NCBI GenBank assembly: GCA_024508675.1
Contig: JANINQ010000021.1
Coordinates: 310,001-374,000 of the forward strand
DNA: 64,000 nucleotides
Direction: 5' to 3'
Source: Afipia sp.
GTDB taxonomy: Bacteria; Pseudomonadota; Alphaproteobacteria; Rhizobiales; Xanthobacteraceae
Shown: positions 8,437 through 17,398 of the stretch, piece after piece
How positions within the stretch are numbered: position 1 is the stretch's first letter
Layout: every line of letters begins with the position of its first letter
Position numbers and translations under genes: made by a program
The notes under the pieces: model-generated
Databases searched by the model: none
What the model was told of the DNA's origin: nothing
What the model saw: only the letters and a program-made list of their open reading frames with translations

Positions 8437-8862
8437 ATGACCATCGACGACATCCGGGACAATTTCGAACTGCTCGACGAGTGGGACGACCGCTATCGCT
8501 ATGTCATCGAACTCGGCCGCACGCTGGCTCCGATGTCCGATGCCGAGCACTCGGCGGAGAACAAGGTGTCCGGCTGCGCCAGCCAGGTCTGGCTGGTGCG
8601 CGAGATCGACCGCAGCGGCAGCGGCCCGGTGCTGAATTTCAGGGGCGACAGCGACGCGCATATCGTGCGCGGGCTGATCGCGATCCTGCTCACCATCCAG
8701 TCCGGGAAAACGCCGCAACGGATTCTGGACACTGATCCGATCGCGATTTTCGACGAACTCGGGTTTCGCGAGCACCTGACGCCGCAGCGCTCCAACGGCC
8801 TGCGGTCCATGGTGGAGCGGATCAGGAACGACGCCCGCGAAACGCTGGCACAGGCCAACTGA
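8437..8862 (+). CDS. sufE: SufE family cysteine desulfurase-associated sulfur acceptor
   Basis: A cytoplasmic protein of 141 residues, the usual SufE length. The sulfur-accepting cysteine is Cys47 in ENKVSGCASQVWL, and the family C-terminal pattern includes GFREHLTPQRSNG. SufE takes persulfide sulfur from the SufS cysteine desulfurase and passes it to the SufBCD scaffold for Fe-S cluster assembly. The start MTIDDIRDNF at 8437 fits homologues; an ATG at 8368 is in frame but adds a non-conserved stretch. No suf operon genes are nearby, so it is a stand-alone copy. It converges on the DUF6456 gene with one base between the stop codons. Confidence 0.88.
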   Translation: MTIDDIRDNFELLDEWDDRYRYVIELGRTLAPMSDAEHSAENKVSGCASQVWLVREIDRSGSGPVLNFRGDSDAHIVRGLIAILLTIQSGKTPQRILDTDPIAIFDELGFREHLTPQRSNGLRSMVERIRNDARETLAQAN

Positions 8863-8863
8863 T

Positions 8864-9484
8864 TTACAGTGTGAAGCCCGCATCGTCGGCGAGCCATGTT
8901 CTGATGGCAACGCCTGTGCCTTTTGCATCGCTGCGCAATCCGTAGTGACGCGCCAGCCGGTCGAGCGCCAGTTGCAGCACCACTTTTGCTGAACGGGACG
9001 GCCAGCCGCGCTCGCGCTCCACGTCTTCGAGGCCGCGCAAAAAACAGCAGACGTCGAGCAGAATCCCCGAAAATTCAGGGCCGCAGGCATCCAACGCGAG
9101 GCGCACACGCTGGCGCGACGCGATGATGAGATCCGTCATTTCGCCAGCACCGCCGCCGGAGCCATTGGTCCGCCCGATGCTCGTCCAGCTCGATGTCACG
9201 CGCGGCGTCATGTGCCCGCGCGTGAAATCCGCCCGCAGGCGTTCGCCTGCGATGAACTGCTCGGGCGCAATCATGGCACGACCGTCGCGTCCCTTGCGGC
9301 GCGCGAGCCATGCCAGCGGACTCTCGCTGTCGTTGACGAGCACCTGCGCCACGCCGCTCTCTGTCATGAGATCGCGCATTGCGAGATCGAGATGCTGCGC
9401 GCGGAACGGATCGATTGTCTCGCCGCCGACGGCCTGCTGAGGCATCTTACCAGAGCCCGATGAGCGACCTTGCTGCCGCTTCAT
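8864..9484 (-). CDS. DUF6456 domain-containing protein
   Basis: A soluble protein of 206 residues. The DUF6456 core covers the C-terminal two thirds and includes SPLAWLARRKG, ERLRADFTRGHMTPRVTSSW and LDVCCFLRGLEDVERERGWP. Family members are alphaproteobacterial and some carry an N-terminal helix-turn-helix, which I do not see clearly here. GGAGG six bases before the ATG at 9484 supports the start. The end is rich in DRLARHYG-type helix residues. The function is unknown; a DNA-associated role would fit family members with helix-turn-helix regions but is inference. A 35-bp AT-rich palindrome lies about 107 bp upstream. Confidence 0.72.
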   Translation of the reverse strand: MKRQQGRSSGSGKMPQQAVGGETIDPFRAQHLDLAMRDLMTESGVAQVLVNDSESPLAWLARRKGRDGRAMIAPEQFIAGERLRADFTRGHMTPRVTSSWTSIGRTNGSGGGAGEMTDLIIASRQRVRLALDACGPEFSGILLDVCCFLRGLEDVERERGWPSRSAKVVLQLALDRLARHYGLRSDAKGTGVAIRTWLADDAGFTL

Positions 9485-9590
9485 CGTGCGCCTCCGCCAA
9501 TCCTGGAGAGACAGATCGTGCCAGACGTGGTGTTGCTGCAGTCGAACCGGATGTCGTCAAAAGCAGGAAGCCGAATTTCAATCATCGTCA

Positions 9591-9625
9591 CCTCACTAGG
9601 AATATATACCTATATTCCAGTGAGG
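9591..9625. promoter_or_regulatory. 35-bp AT-rich palindrome upstream of the DUF6456 gene
   Basis: The sequence reads cctcact-a-ggaatata, a four-base centre (tacc), then tatattcc-agtgagg. It is a near-perfect dyad with one bulged base. No run of T follows, so a simple terminator is unlikely. It lies between mucR (ending 9704, same strand) and the DUF6456 gene start (9484). A smaller related dyad, ggaattattcc, is at 9663-9673. The AT content contrasts sharply with the surroundings, which fits a protein-binding operator. MucR is a candidate binder, as an inference. Confidence 0.45.
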
Positions 9626-9703
9626 ATGCAACAGGCAGAGGCCGAGCCTCTCGTCAAAATGTGGAATTATTCCTAGGTTACCGCAAGCCGTTATTTCGGC
9701 CCA

Positions 9704-10117
9704 TCACTTCCGGCGGCGGCGCTGCTGGCCGAGGCCCATCTTCTTGGCGAGCTGGGAGCGAGCGACGGCATAGTTCGGCGCGACCATCGGATAATCCGCC
9801 GGAAGGCCCCATTTCTCGCGGTACTGCTCCGGACTCATGTTGTATTGTGTCCGCAGATGCCGCTTGAGCGACTTGAATCGCTTTCCGTCCTCGAGGCACA
9901 CCAGATAGTCCGAGGTCATCGACTTCTTGACCGATACGGCGGGCTTGACCGGCTCGGGCGGCGGCTCGGCACCGCTGTTCGACACCCGCACCAGCGCAGC
10001 GTGAATCTGGCTGATCAGACCGGGAATTTCCGCAGCGGTCGTCGGATTATTGCTGACATAGGCCGAAACGATCGACGCGGTCAGGTCGACAAATCCCTTG
10101 GGGCCGGGCTCGCTCAT
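9704..10117 (-). CDS. mucR: MucR/Ros family transcriptional regulator
   Basis: A protein of 137 residues with the Ros/MucR layout. The helical N-terminal oligomerisation region has [10 protein letters not shown]. The zinc-finger-like DNA-binding region has [19 protein letters not shown], then [15 protein letters not shown] and YPMVAPNYA. Of the four classical Ros zinc ligands (Cys-Cys-His-His), the second cysteine is Asp and the last histidine position reads TQY, so the finger is not classical. Some rhizobial homologues with such changes are known to fold without zinc. MucR proteins silence AT-rich promoters for surface polysaccharide, motility and cell-cycle genes and repress their own gene. 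The start MSEPGPKG at 10117 fits the family. Confidence 0.9.
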   Translation of the reverse strand: MSEPGPKGFVDLTASIVSAYVSNNPTTAAEIPGLISQIHAALVRVSNSGAEPPPEPVKPAVSVKKSMTSDYLVCLEDGKRFKSLKRHLRTQYNMSPEQYREKWGLPADYPMVAPNYAVARSQLAKKMGLGQQRRRRK

Positions 10118-10179
10118 GATGATGTCTTTCAAGCCGGAACAGCAGATGAGACCGGGCATATCCAAGCAAAGAACACCCG

Positions 10180-10216
10180 GGCGGCAGATTTGCCGCCACT
10201 TATACTTGCCAAGTAT
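10180..10216. promoter_or_regulatory. Two dyads upstream of mucR, candidate autoregulatory site
   Basis: Two inverted repeats lie 60-100 bp before the mucR start. One is GGCGGCA-gatt-TGCCGCC (10180-10197), which would form a GC hairpin in the mucR leader. The other is ATACTTG-c-CAAGTAT (10202-10216), followed by a further half site, aagtata (10218-10224). The AT-rich dyad fits the kind of sequence Ros/MucR proteins bind to repress their own genes. The assignment is inferred from position and composition. Confidence 0.45.
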
Positions 10217-10300
10217 GAAGTATACGCCACCGGCCTGACAAGAAGAAGGACGCCGCGCGGCGCTTTATTCGACCGGCCCGGTGCAACGGGCCGCGAAGGG

Positions 10301-11293
10301 CTAGTTGCGCTGGTCCAGATGCGCGCGCAGTTCGTCGATGGAGGCGAAACGCACCATGCCTTCGGGCATCTGCGCTTCGATGGAGCCGTCGGAATAGAGC
10401 GAATAAGCCATCGAATCGACCACACCGGATTTCACGATCGTCACCGACGACGTATCGGCGCGGCGCGGAAACTGAAACCGCTCGCGCGCGGGCTCAGGCG
10501 CATCCTCAGCAGCAGGCTCGGGCGACGACCGGTCGCCTGAAAGCGCGGCCGAATCTTGCCGTGGCTCCTGCCACGTCCGGCTGGGCTGTGGCCAAGCCCG
10601 GTCGAACGGATCGGGCGCGCTGGTTTCGGCCTCGCCTCGCTGCGGCTCCTTTGCTGCAGGCCGGTTCAGGCTGTCATCCGCAGGCAAATCCTCGCGCGTG
10701 GGGAGATCGCGGTTCTTTTCGCGTCGGGACGATGAAAACATGATGTTGCGGCGCTGGCGCGGCGCGGGCTCAGGCGGCGGTTCAAGCCGCTCTGACGGCG
10801 GCGCTGGCGCGCGGGTACGACTAACTGGATGATCTTCCCAGGCCGGCGCGTCAAAGGACTGGTCGCTATCGCGCGTATTCGCGCGGCCAAAATCCTCTTC
10901 ACCGCGCGGCTCCTCCGGCGGCTGGTCGCGAGTGAAAAGCGTGTCCTCGCGGCCCGTGCGGGAGGGCATCGGACGCGGCGCCGGAGGCAGTTCGGCCTGA
11001 GTTCGGGCCGGACGGACCGGAGCAAGAGGAACCTCAGGTTCGGCGGCGGGCTCACGGGGCAGCGCGGCGGGAACGGCCGCCACCGGCAGGCCAGCCTCCA
11101 GACGCCGTGTCAGGTTCCGGAGTTCTCGGCCGAGAGCATACAGCCCGATCAGAATCAGCCCGGTGCAGGTCACGATGGCCCCGGCGAGGATCATCGTACT
11201 GCCAAAACTGAATTCCTTGATCGGAATCCCGAAAACGACCGTCAGAAGGCCGATGCAGAAAACGACCGTTCCGCCGATCAACAGCGCAATCAT
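10301..11293 (-). CDS. Conserved membrane protein with long disordered region
   Basis: A protein of 330 residues. Two N-terminal membrane helices (about 3-22 and 33-54) are joined by the loop GIPIKEFSFGS. Then come about 200 residues rich in Pro, Arg, Glu and Ser with no predicted fold, and a short C-terminal module beginning SVTIVKSGVVDSMAYSLYSD and ending RFASIDELRAHLDQR. The C-terminal strand-helix pattern looks like a small globular domain that may bind a partner. Proteins of this layout are familiar from Bradyrhizobium-like genomes but have no assigned role. It lies upstream of mucR on the same strand with a 183-base gap that carries the mucR control region. Confidence 0.65.
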   Translation of the reverse strand: MIALLIGGTVVFCIGLLTVVFGIPIKEFSFGSTMILAGAIVTCTGLILIGLYALGRELRNLTRRLEAGLPVAAVPAALPREPAAEPEVPLAPVRPARTQAELPPAPRPMPSRTGREDTLFTRDQPPEEPRGEEDFGRANTRDSDQSFDAPAWEDHPVSRTRAPAPPSERLEPPPEPAPRQRRNIMFSSSRREKNRDLPTREDLPADDSLNRPAAKEPQRGEAETSAPDPFDRAWPQPSRTWQEPRQDSAALSGDRSSPEPAAEDAPEPARERFQFPRRADTSSVTIVKSGVVDSMAYSLYSDGSIEAQMPEGMVRFASIDELRAHLDQRN

Positions 11294-11610
11294 TGCAAGC
11301 TCCAGACCCGCGCAAGTAGAAGCGGACTCAACGAGGTGAGTTCCATAATAGTTTCAAGTAGACGCATTACCAATCGGTAATTGCCCGGCCCGTGCGAAAG
11401 ATGCCCCGGTCAGACGCTGTTCACATTCGGCTGTCTAAAAGGTCCCATGCCGGGATGATAATTTTACCCTGCCCCTAATGTTGCATTGCAATTTGGGAAA
11501 ATGCGCCACAATTGGCAACTACCTGAACACCGAACTGATATACAAGTTCCCGGAAACGCCTGCCGGGCAAGCACACAGCAGGCGCGGGAACGCTGGGTCC
11601 ATTAGCTGAG
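11294..11610. other. Intergenic region between divergent genes
   Basis: These 317 bases lie between the minus-strand membrane protein (start 11293) and the plus-strand glycosyltransferase (start 11611). An AT-richer section at about 11455-11510 (gataattttaccctg, ttgcattgcaatttggg) is the likely promoter zone. I see no reading frame or RNA gene here. Confidence 0.4.
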
Positions 11611-13260
11611 ATGTCATCCATCACCACATCGGCCCTCGACACGCCTGCCGGGCGCTCGATCGAGCAGACGTGCGACGATCTTGCGCTCGCTGTGCTGGCG
11701 GTCGTCTCGGTGGTCGCGGGCCTGACGTTCAAGGATTACGGCCTCGGCTGGGATGACTACACCCACGCGGAATATGCCGATCTGCTTTTGAAGATGTTAG
11801 GCAGCGGCTTCACCGACACCAGCGCCCTCTCCTTCGCCAATCTCTACATGTATGGCGGCGGCTTCGACATGGCGGCCGCGCTTCTGCACAAGATCGTTCC
11901 GTTCGACCTGTTCGCGACCCGCCGCCTGCTTGGCGCGATCGTCGGCGTGATCGGCATCGGCGTCACGTGGCGGCTCGCGCGCCGCGTCGGCGGTCCTGTC
12001 GCGGGCCTTGCGGCTATCGTATTGCTTGCCCTATGTCCGACGTTCTACGGACACATGTTCATGAATCCGAAGGACGCGCCGTTCGCCGTGGCAATGATCA
12101 TCCTGATGCTCGGACTGGTCCGGCTTGCGCAGGAATATCCGTCGCCGAAACCGCACACGATCCTCATCATCGGCATCGGCGCGGGCCTGTCGGTCGGCTC
12201 GCGCATTCTCGGCGGTCTGGCTCTGGTCTATGCCGCGATCGGATTCCTGCCGCTCTGGATCTCCGACATCCGTACCCACGGCGTGCGCGAGGCCGCGCGC
12301 CGGTTCGGCCACGTCGTCTATGTCCTGCTGCCCGGTGTGCTGCTGGGTTACCTGATCATGGGTCTTGTCTGGCCGTGGTCGATTATCGATCCCGCCAATC
12401 CGTTCCACGCGCTGACCTACTTCTCGCATTTCTTTGAAAAGCCGTGGAAGGAACTGTTCAATGGCGCGATCGTGTCTGTGCCGGACATGCCGTGGTCGTA
12501 TCTGCCCACGCTGTTCGCGCTGCAGCTTCCGGAAATCATGCTCGGCCTTCTGGGCGCGGGCATTGCCGGCACGCTGGTTGCGGTGACCCGCTCCAGCATC
12601 GACGCACGGCGCAAAACCATCCTGCTGATGCTGACGCTCGCCGCGACGCTTCCTTTGATCATCGCGATGGTGAAGCGCCCCGCCCTCTACAACGGCATCC
12701 GTCACTTCATCTTCGTGATTCCGCCGATGGCGGTGCTGGCCGGTGTGGCCTTCGCCGCGATCATCGGTTGGCTGAAACAGCACAGCCGCCCCGCGCAGGC
12801 GGTGTTCGCTGTCGTGTTCGTGCTCGGATTGATGCTGCCGCTCAACGAGATGATCCGGCTGCACCCGTATCAATACACGCACTTCAATCACATCGCTGGA
12901 ACCGTTCGCGGCGCCGACGACCGCTACATGCTCGACTACTGGGGTCTTGCGCTCAAGCAGGCCTCCGAAGGACTGCGGCAGGAACTCGATGAACGGCAGG
13001 AGCCAGCGCCCAAGAACCGCAAGTGGCGTGTCGCGGTGTGCGGTCCGCAGCGCCCGGCGCAGGTCGCGCTGGGTCCGGATTTCGCCATCGGCTGGGACAG
13101 CCACGCCGCTGACTTCGCGATGACCCTCGGCGAGTTTTACTGCAAGGGCCTCAACGCGCCCGTCGTCGTCGAGATCAAGCGCGATGACGTGGTGTTCGCG
13201 CGGGTCTACGACATCCGCGGCAAGAGCATCGCCAGCCTGCTCGCCATTCCCGCGCCCTGA
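11611..13260 (+). CDS. GT39-like membrane glycosyltransferase / dolichyl-mannosyltransferase-type protein
   Basis: An integral membrane protein of 549 residues with roughly 10-12 helices. The first periplasmic loop carries an acidic motif, GLGWDDYTHAEYAD (about residues 47-60), as in GT39/ArnT/PMT-type GT-C transferases, where such acidic residues are catalytic. A second loop has PTFYGHMFMNPKDAPFA. The C-terminal 100 residues are soluble and periplasmic. Such enzymes move sugars from polyprenyl phosphate carriers to lipids or proteins. Donor and acceptor cannot be told from the sequence. It appears to be monocistronic; the next gene is 117 bp away. Confidence 0.75.
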   Translation: MSSITTSALDTPAGRSIEQTCDDLALAVLAVVSVVAGLTFKDYGLGWDDYTHAEYADLLLKMLGSGFTDTSALSFANLYMYGGGFDMAAALLHKIVPFDLFATRRLLGAIVGVIGIGVTWRLARRVGGPVAGLAAIVLLALCPTFYGHMFMNPKDAPFAVAMIILMLGLVRLAQEYPSPKPHTILIIGIGAGLSVGSRILGGLALVYAAIGFLPLWISDIRTHGVREAARRFGHVVYVLLPGVLLGYLIMGLVWPWSIIDPANPFHALTYFSHFFEKPWKELFNGAIVSVPDMPWSYLPTLFALQLPEIMLGLLGAGIAGTLVAVTRSSIDARRKTILLMLTLAATLPLIIAMVKRPALYNGIRHFIFVIPPMAVLAGVAFAAIIGWLKQHSRPAQAVFAVVFVLGLMLPLNEMIRLHPYQYTHFNHIAGTVRGADDRYMLDYWGLALKQASEGLRQELDERQEPAPKNRKWRVAVCGPQRPAQVALGPDFAIGWDSHAADFAMTLGEFYCKGLNAPVVVEIKRDDVVFARVYDIRGKSIASLLAIPAP

Positions 13261-13377
13261 TCTCTCCCGGCCTGCTCCCTGTCACATGCCGCCTCTGCGA
13301 AGGCCGCATGTTGCGATGGCCCGGGCACAAGGCTAGGCTCCCGGCACGAAAGATCAATAAATCGCGGGAGAAACGCT

Positions 13378-14157
13378 ATGTCACCGGCTGAAGCACGCCT
13401 CAAGGAAGTTCAATCGACCATGGTCCCCGGCGAGTGGGAGCAACGCGTCAATCTCGCGGCCTGCTATCGCCTTGTTGCCCACTACGGCTGGGACGATCTC
13501 GTCGACACTCACATCTCGGCCCGTGTTCCCGGCGGCGAACATCACTTCCTGATCAATCCCTATGGCCTGATGTTCGACGAGATCACCGCGTCGAGCCTTG
13601 TAAAGATCGATCTCGATGGCAACCAGCTCAGCGAGAGCGAATACAGCATCAACCCGGCGGGCTTTACCATTCACTCGGCGATCCATGAGGTCCGCGAGGA
13701 TGCCGGCTGCGTGTTGCATCTTCACACGCCGGACGGCACGGCTGTCGCAAGCTGTATGGAGGGCCTGCTGCCGCTGAACCAGACCGCGCAGCTCGTCACC
13801 GGCGACCTCGCCTATCACGACTATGAAGGCATCGCGCTCGATCATGACGAGCGCCCGCGCATTCAGAAAGATCTCGGCACCAAGAATCATCTCTTGCTGC
13901 GCAATCACGGCACACTGACGGTCGGCCGCTCGGTCGCCTCGGCATTCGAGCGCATGTTTCATCTTGAACGCGCCTGCACGATGCAGGTCCGCACCCGCAT
14001 GCTCGGCCCGACCGCCTATCCGGTCGAAAAGCTGGTCATCGAGAAAAACGAAAAGCTGGTGAGCGATCCAGACCGTTCGGACCTGCGCTCGACCAAGCTG
14101 GTCTGGCCGCCGCTGCTGCGCAAGCTGGACCGGATCGATCCTAGCTACAGGACTTGA
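13378..14157 (+). CDS. Class II aldolase/adducin family protein
   Basis: A protein of 259 residues covering one class II aldolase/adducin domain. The likely metal-binding histidines are in CVLHLHTPDGTAVA (about residues 118-131) and LLLRNHGTLTVG (about 175-186), as in fuculose-phosphate aldolase relatives. GGGAGAAACGCT before the ATG at 13378 is a good ribosome site. The family includes sugar-phosphate aldolases and epimerases, and also many proteins of unassigned substrate in proteobacteria. This one is not next to any sugar pathway gene, so the substrate is open. A strong terminator follows. Confidence 0.85.
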   Translation: MSPAEARLKEVQSTMVPGEWEQRVNLAACYRLVAHYGWDDLVDTHISARVPGGEHHFLINPYGLMFDEITASSLVKIDLDGNQLSESEYSINPAGFTIHSAIHEVREDAGCVLHLHTPDGTAVASCMEGLLPLNQTAQLVTGDLAYHDYEGIALDHDERPRIQKDLGTKNHLLLRNHGTLTVGRSVASAFERMFHLERACTMQVRTRMLGPTAYPVEKLVIEKNEKLVSDPDRSDLRSTKLVWPPLLRKLDRIDPSYRT

Positions 14158-14214
14158 CAGGATCGGCCTCAAGCATAGGTTTAATCCGTCAGCCTCTACA
14201 CTGACAAAGAATAC

Positions 14215-14244
14215 AAACGCCGCCCAATTTCGGGCGGCGTTTTT
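14215..14244. terminator. Rho-independent terminator, usable on both strands
   Basis: A stem of 11 pairs, aaacgccgccc (14215-14225) with gggcggcgttt (14232-14242), closes a six-base loop (aatttc) and is followed by T residues. On the reverse strand the stem is also followed by T residues (tttgtattc), so it can end both the aldolase transcript and the convergent peptidase transcript. Confidence 0.85.
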
Positions 14245-14273
14245 GCATCTGTAGCTCGGCCAGTGAGCCGTTG

Positions 14274-15674
14274 TTAACGCCGCGCCTCCGCAAACGCCGC
14301 GAGAATGCGCGCCCACGAGCGGATGCCCTTGTGGAAGCTCTTGAGGTCGTACTTCTCGTTCGGCGAATGGATGTTGTCGTCCTCCAGGCCGAAGCCGATC
14401 AGCACCGTATCGAGACCGAGCGTCTTCTTGAAATCGGCGACGATCGGAATCGACGCACCCGAGCCGATCAGGAGCGCATCCTTGCCCCACTCATCAGTGA
14501 GTGCCCGTTTCGCCGCGGCCAGTGGCTTCATGCCCCAGTCGAGCGCAATCGCCGGCGCACCGGCGTGATCGATGAACTCCGCCGTGCAGTCTGCCGGGAG
14601 GCGCGAGGTGACGAAATCGCGGAACGCCTTGCGGATCTTCTCGGGGTCCTGCCCCTCAACCAGCCGGAACGATACCTTCGCGGATGCTTCCGCCGGGATC
14701 ACGGTCTTGGAGCCTTCACCGGTGTAGCCGCCGACAATGCCGTTGATGTCACAGGTCGGACGCGACGACACCTGCTCGATCAGGAGCCGGTCCTTTTCAC
14801 CGGCGGGCACTGAAAGACCGATCGGCTTCAGGAATGCCTCCGGCGACAGGTTGAGACTCTTCCACTGCGCCAGAATGTCCGGCGGCAGATCCTTCACGCC
14901 ATCATAGAAGCCTGGAATGGTGATGTGCCCATTGTCGTCATGGATGCCGCCCAGAATGCGGGTCAGCACGCGAATCGGGTTCTGCGCGCCGCCGCCGAAG
15001 ATGCCGGAATGCAGATCGCGGTTCGCCGCCTTGATCCTCACTTCGTCATAGACAAGGCCGCGCAGCGAGGTGGTGATCGCAGGCGTGTTCTGGTCCCACA
15101 TGCCGGTGTCGCAGACCAGCACGAAGTCTGCAGCGAGATCCTTCTTGTTCTTGTCGAGGAAAGGGCCGAAGTTCTTCGAGCCGATCTCCTCCTCGCCCTC
15201 GATCAGGATTGTCACATTCAGCGGCAACGATCCGGTGACATTCTTCCAGGCGCGGCAGGCCTCAACAAAGGTCATCAACTGGCCCTTGTCGTCCTCGGCG
15301 CCGCGCGCGACGATAATCTTGCGGCCATCGGCATGGTCGGTAACGATCGGTTCGAACGGGGGACGGTGCCACAGATCCAGCGGGTCCACCGGCTGCACAT
15401 CATAGTGACCGTAGAACAGGACATGCGCGCCGCTGCTGCCGTTGCTCTTGCCGACAATCGCCGGATGACCGGCAGTCGGACGCACGTCGGTTTTGAAACC
15501 GATGGAAGTGATGTCCGCCGCGAGATGGTCCGCAGCTTTCTTGCAATCGTCGGTAAAGGCCGGATCGGCCGAGATCGACTTGATCCGCAGCAGCGTGAAC
15601 AATCGTTCGAGGCTTTTGTCGAAGTCCTTGTCGATATGATCAAGAACGGCATCGAGTTGCGATGTAGCGGACAT
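14274..15674 (-). CDS. M20 family metallopeptidase (dipeptidase)
   Basis: A cytoplasmic protein of 466 residues of the M20/M25/M40 family. It carries the two-metal site ligands in order: His in FYGHYDVQPVD, bridging Asp in ARGAEDDKGQ, Glu-Glu in EGEEEIGS, Asp in LVCDTGMW and the C-terminal His in DDNIHSPNEKY. The dimerisation (lid) domain follows about residue 205. This layout is that of carnosinase-like or succinyl-diaminopimelate desuccinylase-like dipeptidases. The peptide specificity is unknown. Transcription runs toward the shared terminator with the aldolase gene. Confidence 0.88.
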   Translation of the reverse strand: MSATSQLDAVLDHIDKDFDKSLERLFTLLRIKSISADPAFTDDCKKAADHLAADITSIGFKTDVRPTAGHPAIVGKSNGSSGAHVLFYGHYDVQPVDPLDLWHRPPFEPIVTDHADGRKIIVARGAEDDKGQLMTFVEACRAWKNVTGSLPLNVTILIEGEEEIGSKNFGPFLDKNKKDLAADFVLVCDTGMWDQNTPAITTSLRGLVYDEVRIKAANRDLHSGIFGGGAQNPIRVLTRILGGIHDDNGHITIPGFYDGVKDLPPDILAQWKSLNLSPEAFLKPIGLSVPAGEKDRLLIEQVSSRPTCDINGIVGGYTGEGSKTVIPAEASAKVSFRLVEGQDPEKIRKAFRDFVTSRLPADCTAEFIDHAGAPAIALDWGMKPLAAAKRALTDEWGKDALLIGSGASIPIVADFKKTLGLDTVLIGFGLEDDNIHSPNEKYDLKSFHKGIRSWARILAAFAEARR

Positions 15675-15718
15675 GTCTTATTCCTCAAACCATGGAGCGC
15701 GTGAGCCAGTGGCAACGA

Positions 15719-17398
15719 TCAGCGCCGCAGCAGGCTGCCGAGCACATTGCGCACGATAGATCGGCCGATCGACCCGCCGAGCGAACCGCCTACCGACTTG
15801 CCGATGTTGGCAGCAACATCGCCGGCCACCTTGTTGGTGACCGAGCGCGTGACGCTGCGCGCGATCACCTGGGTCGTCGACAGCTTGCCGCGCGGCGTGC
15901 TGGTGCCGAAGACAGTGCCGACGATCGATCCAATCTGACCGAGAACACCGCCGCCCCCGCCATCCGCGCCCGGCGCACCCGCCGGCGCGGCCGTGTTCGA
16001 CAGGCGCTTCTGCAGGATTTCGAATGCACTCTCCGCGTCGACAGACGTATCGTACTTCCCCTTCACCGGGCTGGCATTGATGATCGCCTTGCGTTCGTCC
16101 GGCGTGACCGGCCCGATCCGCGCGGTTGGCGGACGGATCATCACGCGCTCGACCATCGACGGCGTGCCGTTGCCTTCAAGAAACGACACCAGCGCCTCGC
16201 CCTTGCCGAGCTCGGTGATCACCTGCGCGGTGTTGAGATTGGGGTTCGGCCGGAAGGTCTGTGCCGCCGCTTGCACCGCCTTCTGGTCACGCGGCGTGAA
16301 CGCGCGCAGCGCATGCTGCACGCGGTTGCCGAGCTGGGCGAGAATTTTGTCCGGAACATCGATCGGATTCTGCGTCACGAAATAAACGCCGACACCCTTC
16401 GAGCGGATCAGGCGGACCACCTGCTCGATCTTGTCCATCAGAGGTTTTGGCGCATCGTCGAACAGGAGATGCGCTTCGTCGAAGAAGAACACCAGTTTCG
16501 GCTTGGCCGGATCGCCCACTTCGGGCAATTCCTCGAACAGCTCGGACAGCATCCAGAGCAGGAATGTCGAATACAGTTTCGGACTCGACATCAACCTGTC
16601 GGCGACAAGGATGTTGACCATGCCGCGGCCGCTGGAATCGGTCCGCATGAAATCCTTCAACTGCAGCGCAGGTTCGCCGAAGAACTTGTCCGCGCCCTGA
16701 TTTTCCAGCACCAGCAACTGGCGCTGGATGGTGCCGACGGTCGCCTTGCTGACATTGCCAAAGGATTGCGCCGCCTTGCGAATGTCCTGCAGCGGATCGA
16801 GATCATCATCCTTGCCCGAACCGGGCACGATGGCGTCCAGCAAGGCGCGCAGGTCCTTCATATCGACCAGTGCAAGACCGTGCTCGTCGGCGACGCGGAA
16901 CGCGACGTTGAGAACGCCTTCCTGCACGTCGTTGAGCTGCAGCATCTGCGAGAGCAGCAGCGGTCCCATTTCAGTGACGGTGGCGCGAACCGGGTGGCCC
17001 TGCTCGCCGAACACATCCCAGAAGATGGTCGAGAACTGATCCGGCTGAAACTCCAGCCCCATCTCCTTGGCGCGGCTGAGAATGAAGTCCTTGGGCTCAC
17101 CCACTTCCGCGATGCCGGACAGGTCGCCCTTGATGTCGGCTGCAAACACCGGCACGCCCGCGCGGGCAAAGCCTTCCGCCATGACCTGAAGCGTGACGGT
17201 TTTGCCCGTTCCGGTCGCACCGGTCACGAGACCGTGCCGGTTCGCAAGCCCGAGCGTCAGAAATGCCGGCTGATCCCCTTTGCCGATGAAAATCGTCTTG
17301 TCGGTATCGGCAGAGGCGATGCTTCCCGCACTGGCTGGCGCTGCTGGCGGCGGTGCAGCAGCCTTGTCGGAGGTTTTCTTGGACACATTCTTTGCCAT
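15719..17398 (-). CDS. HerA-like helicase / DUF853 (YjgR family) ATPase
   Basis: A protein of 559 residues. Walker A is GATGTGKT at residues 60-67, and Walker B is [17 protein letters not shown] near 275-290. The phrase [16 protein letters not shown] after Walker A and the [20 protein letters not shown] block are typical of the DUF853/YjgR family. The C-terminal 70 residues are glycine-rich with repeats of small residues ([15 protein letters not shown]). Homologues are HerA/FtsK-like ATPases of unknown biological role. It lies just upstream of the M20 peptidase, with a gap of about 45 bp on the same strand. Confidence 0.88.
   Translation of the reverse strand: MAKNVSKKTSDKAAAPPPAAPASAGSIASADTDKTIFIGKGDQPAFLTLGLANRHGLVTGATGTGKTVTLQVMAEGFARAGVPVFAADIKGDLSGIAEVGEPKDFILSRAKEMGLEFQPDQFSTIFWDVFGEQGHPVRATVTEMGPLLLSQMLQLNDVQEGVLNVAFRVADEHGLALVDMKDLRALLDAIVPGSGKDDDLDPLQDIRKAAQSFGNVSKATVGTIQRQLLVLENQGADKFFGEPALQLKDFMRTDSSGRGMVNILVADRLMSSPKLYSTFLLWMLSELFEELPEVGDPAKPKLVFFFDEAHLLFDDAPKPLMDKIEQVVRLIRSKGVGVYFVTQNPIDVPDKILAQLGNRVQHALRAFTPRDQKAVQAAAQTFRPNPNLNTAQVITELGKGEALVSFLEGNGTPSMVERVMIRPPTARIGPVTPDERKAIINASPVKGKYDTSVDAESAFEILQKRLSNTAAPAGAPGADGGGGGVLGQIGSIVGTVFGTSTPRGKLSTTQVIARSVTRSVTNKVAGDVAANIGKSVGGSLGGSIGRSIVRNVLGSLLRR

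Noticed and set aside
12031-13104. A 357-residue minus-strand frame across the glycosyltransferase gene
   Set aside because: Highly charged, repetitive composition without hydrophobic core; the plus-strand gene has well-formed membrane helices and motifs.
13283-13314. Imperfect inverted repeat acatgccgcc / ggccgcatgt after the glycosyltransferase gene
   Set aside because: Two mismatches in ten pairs and no T run; not enough to call a terminator or operator.
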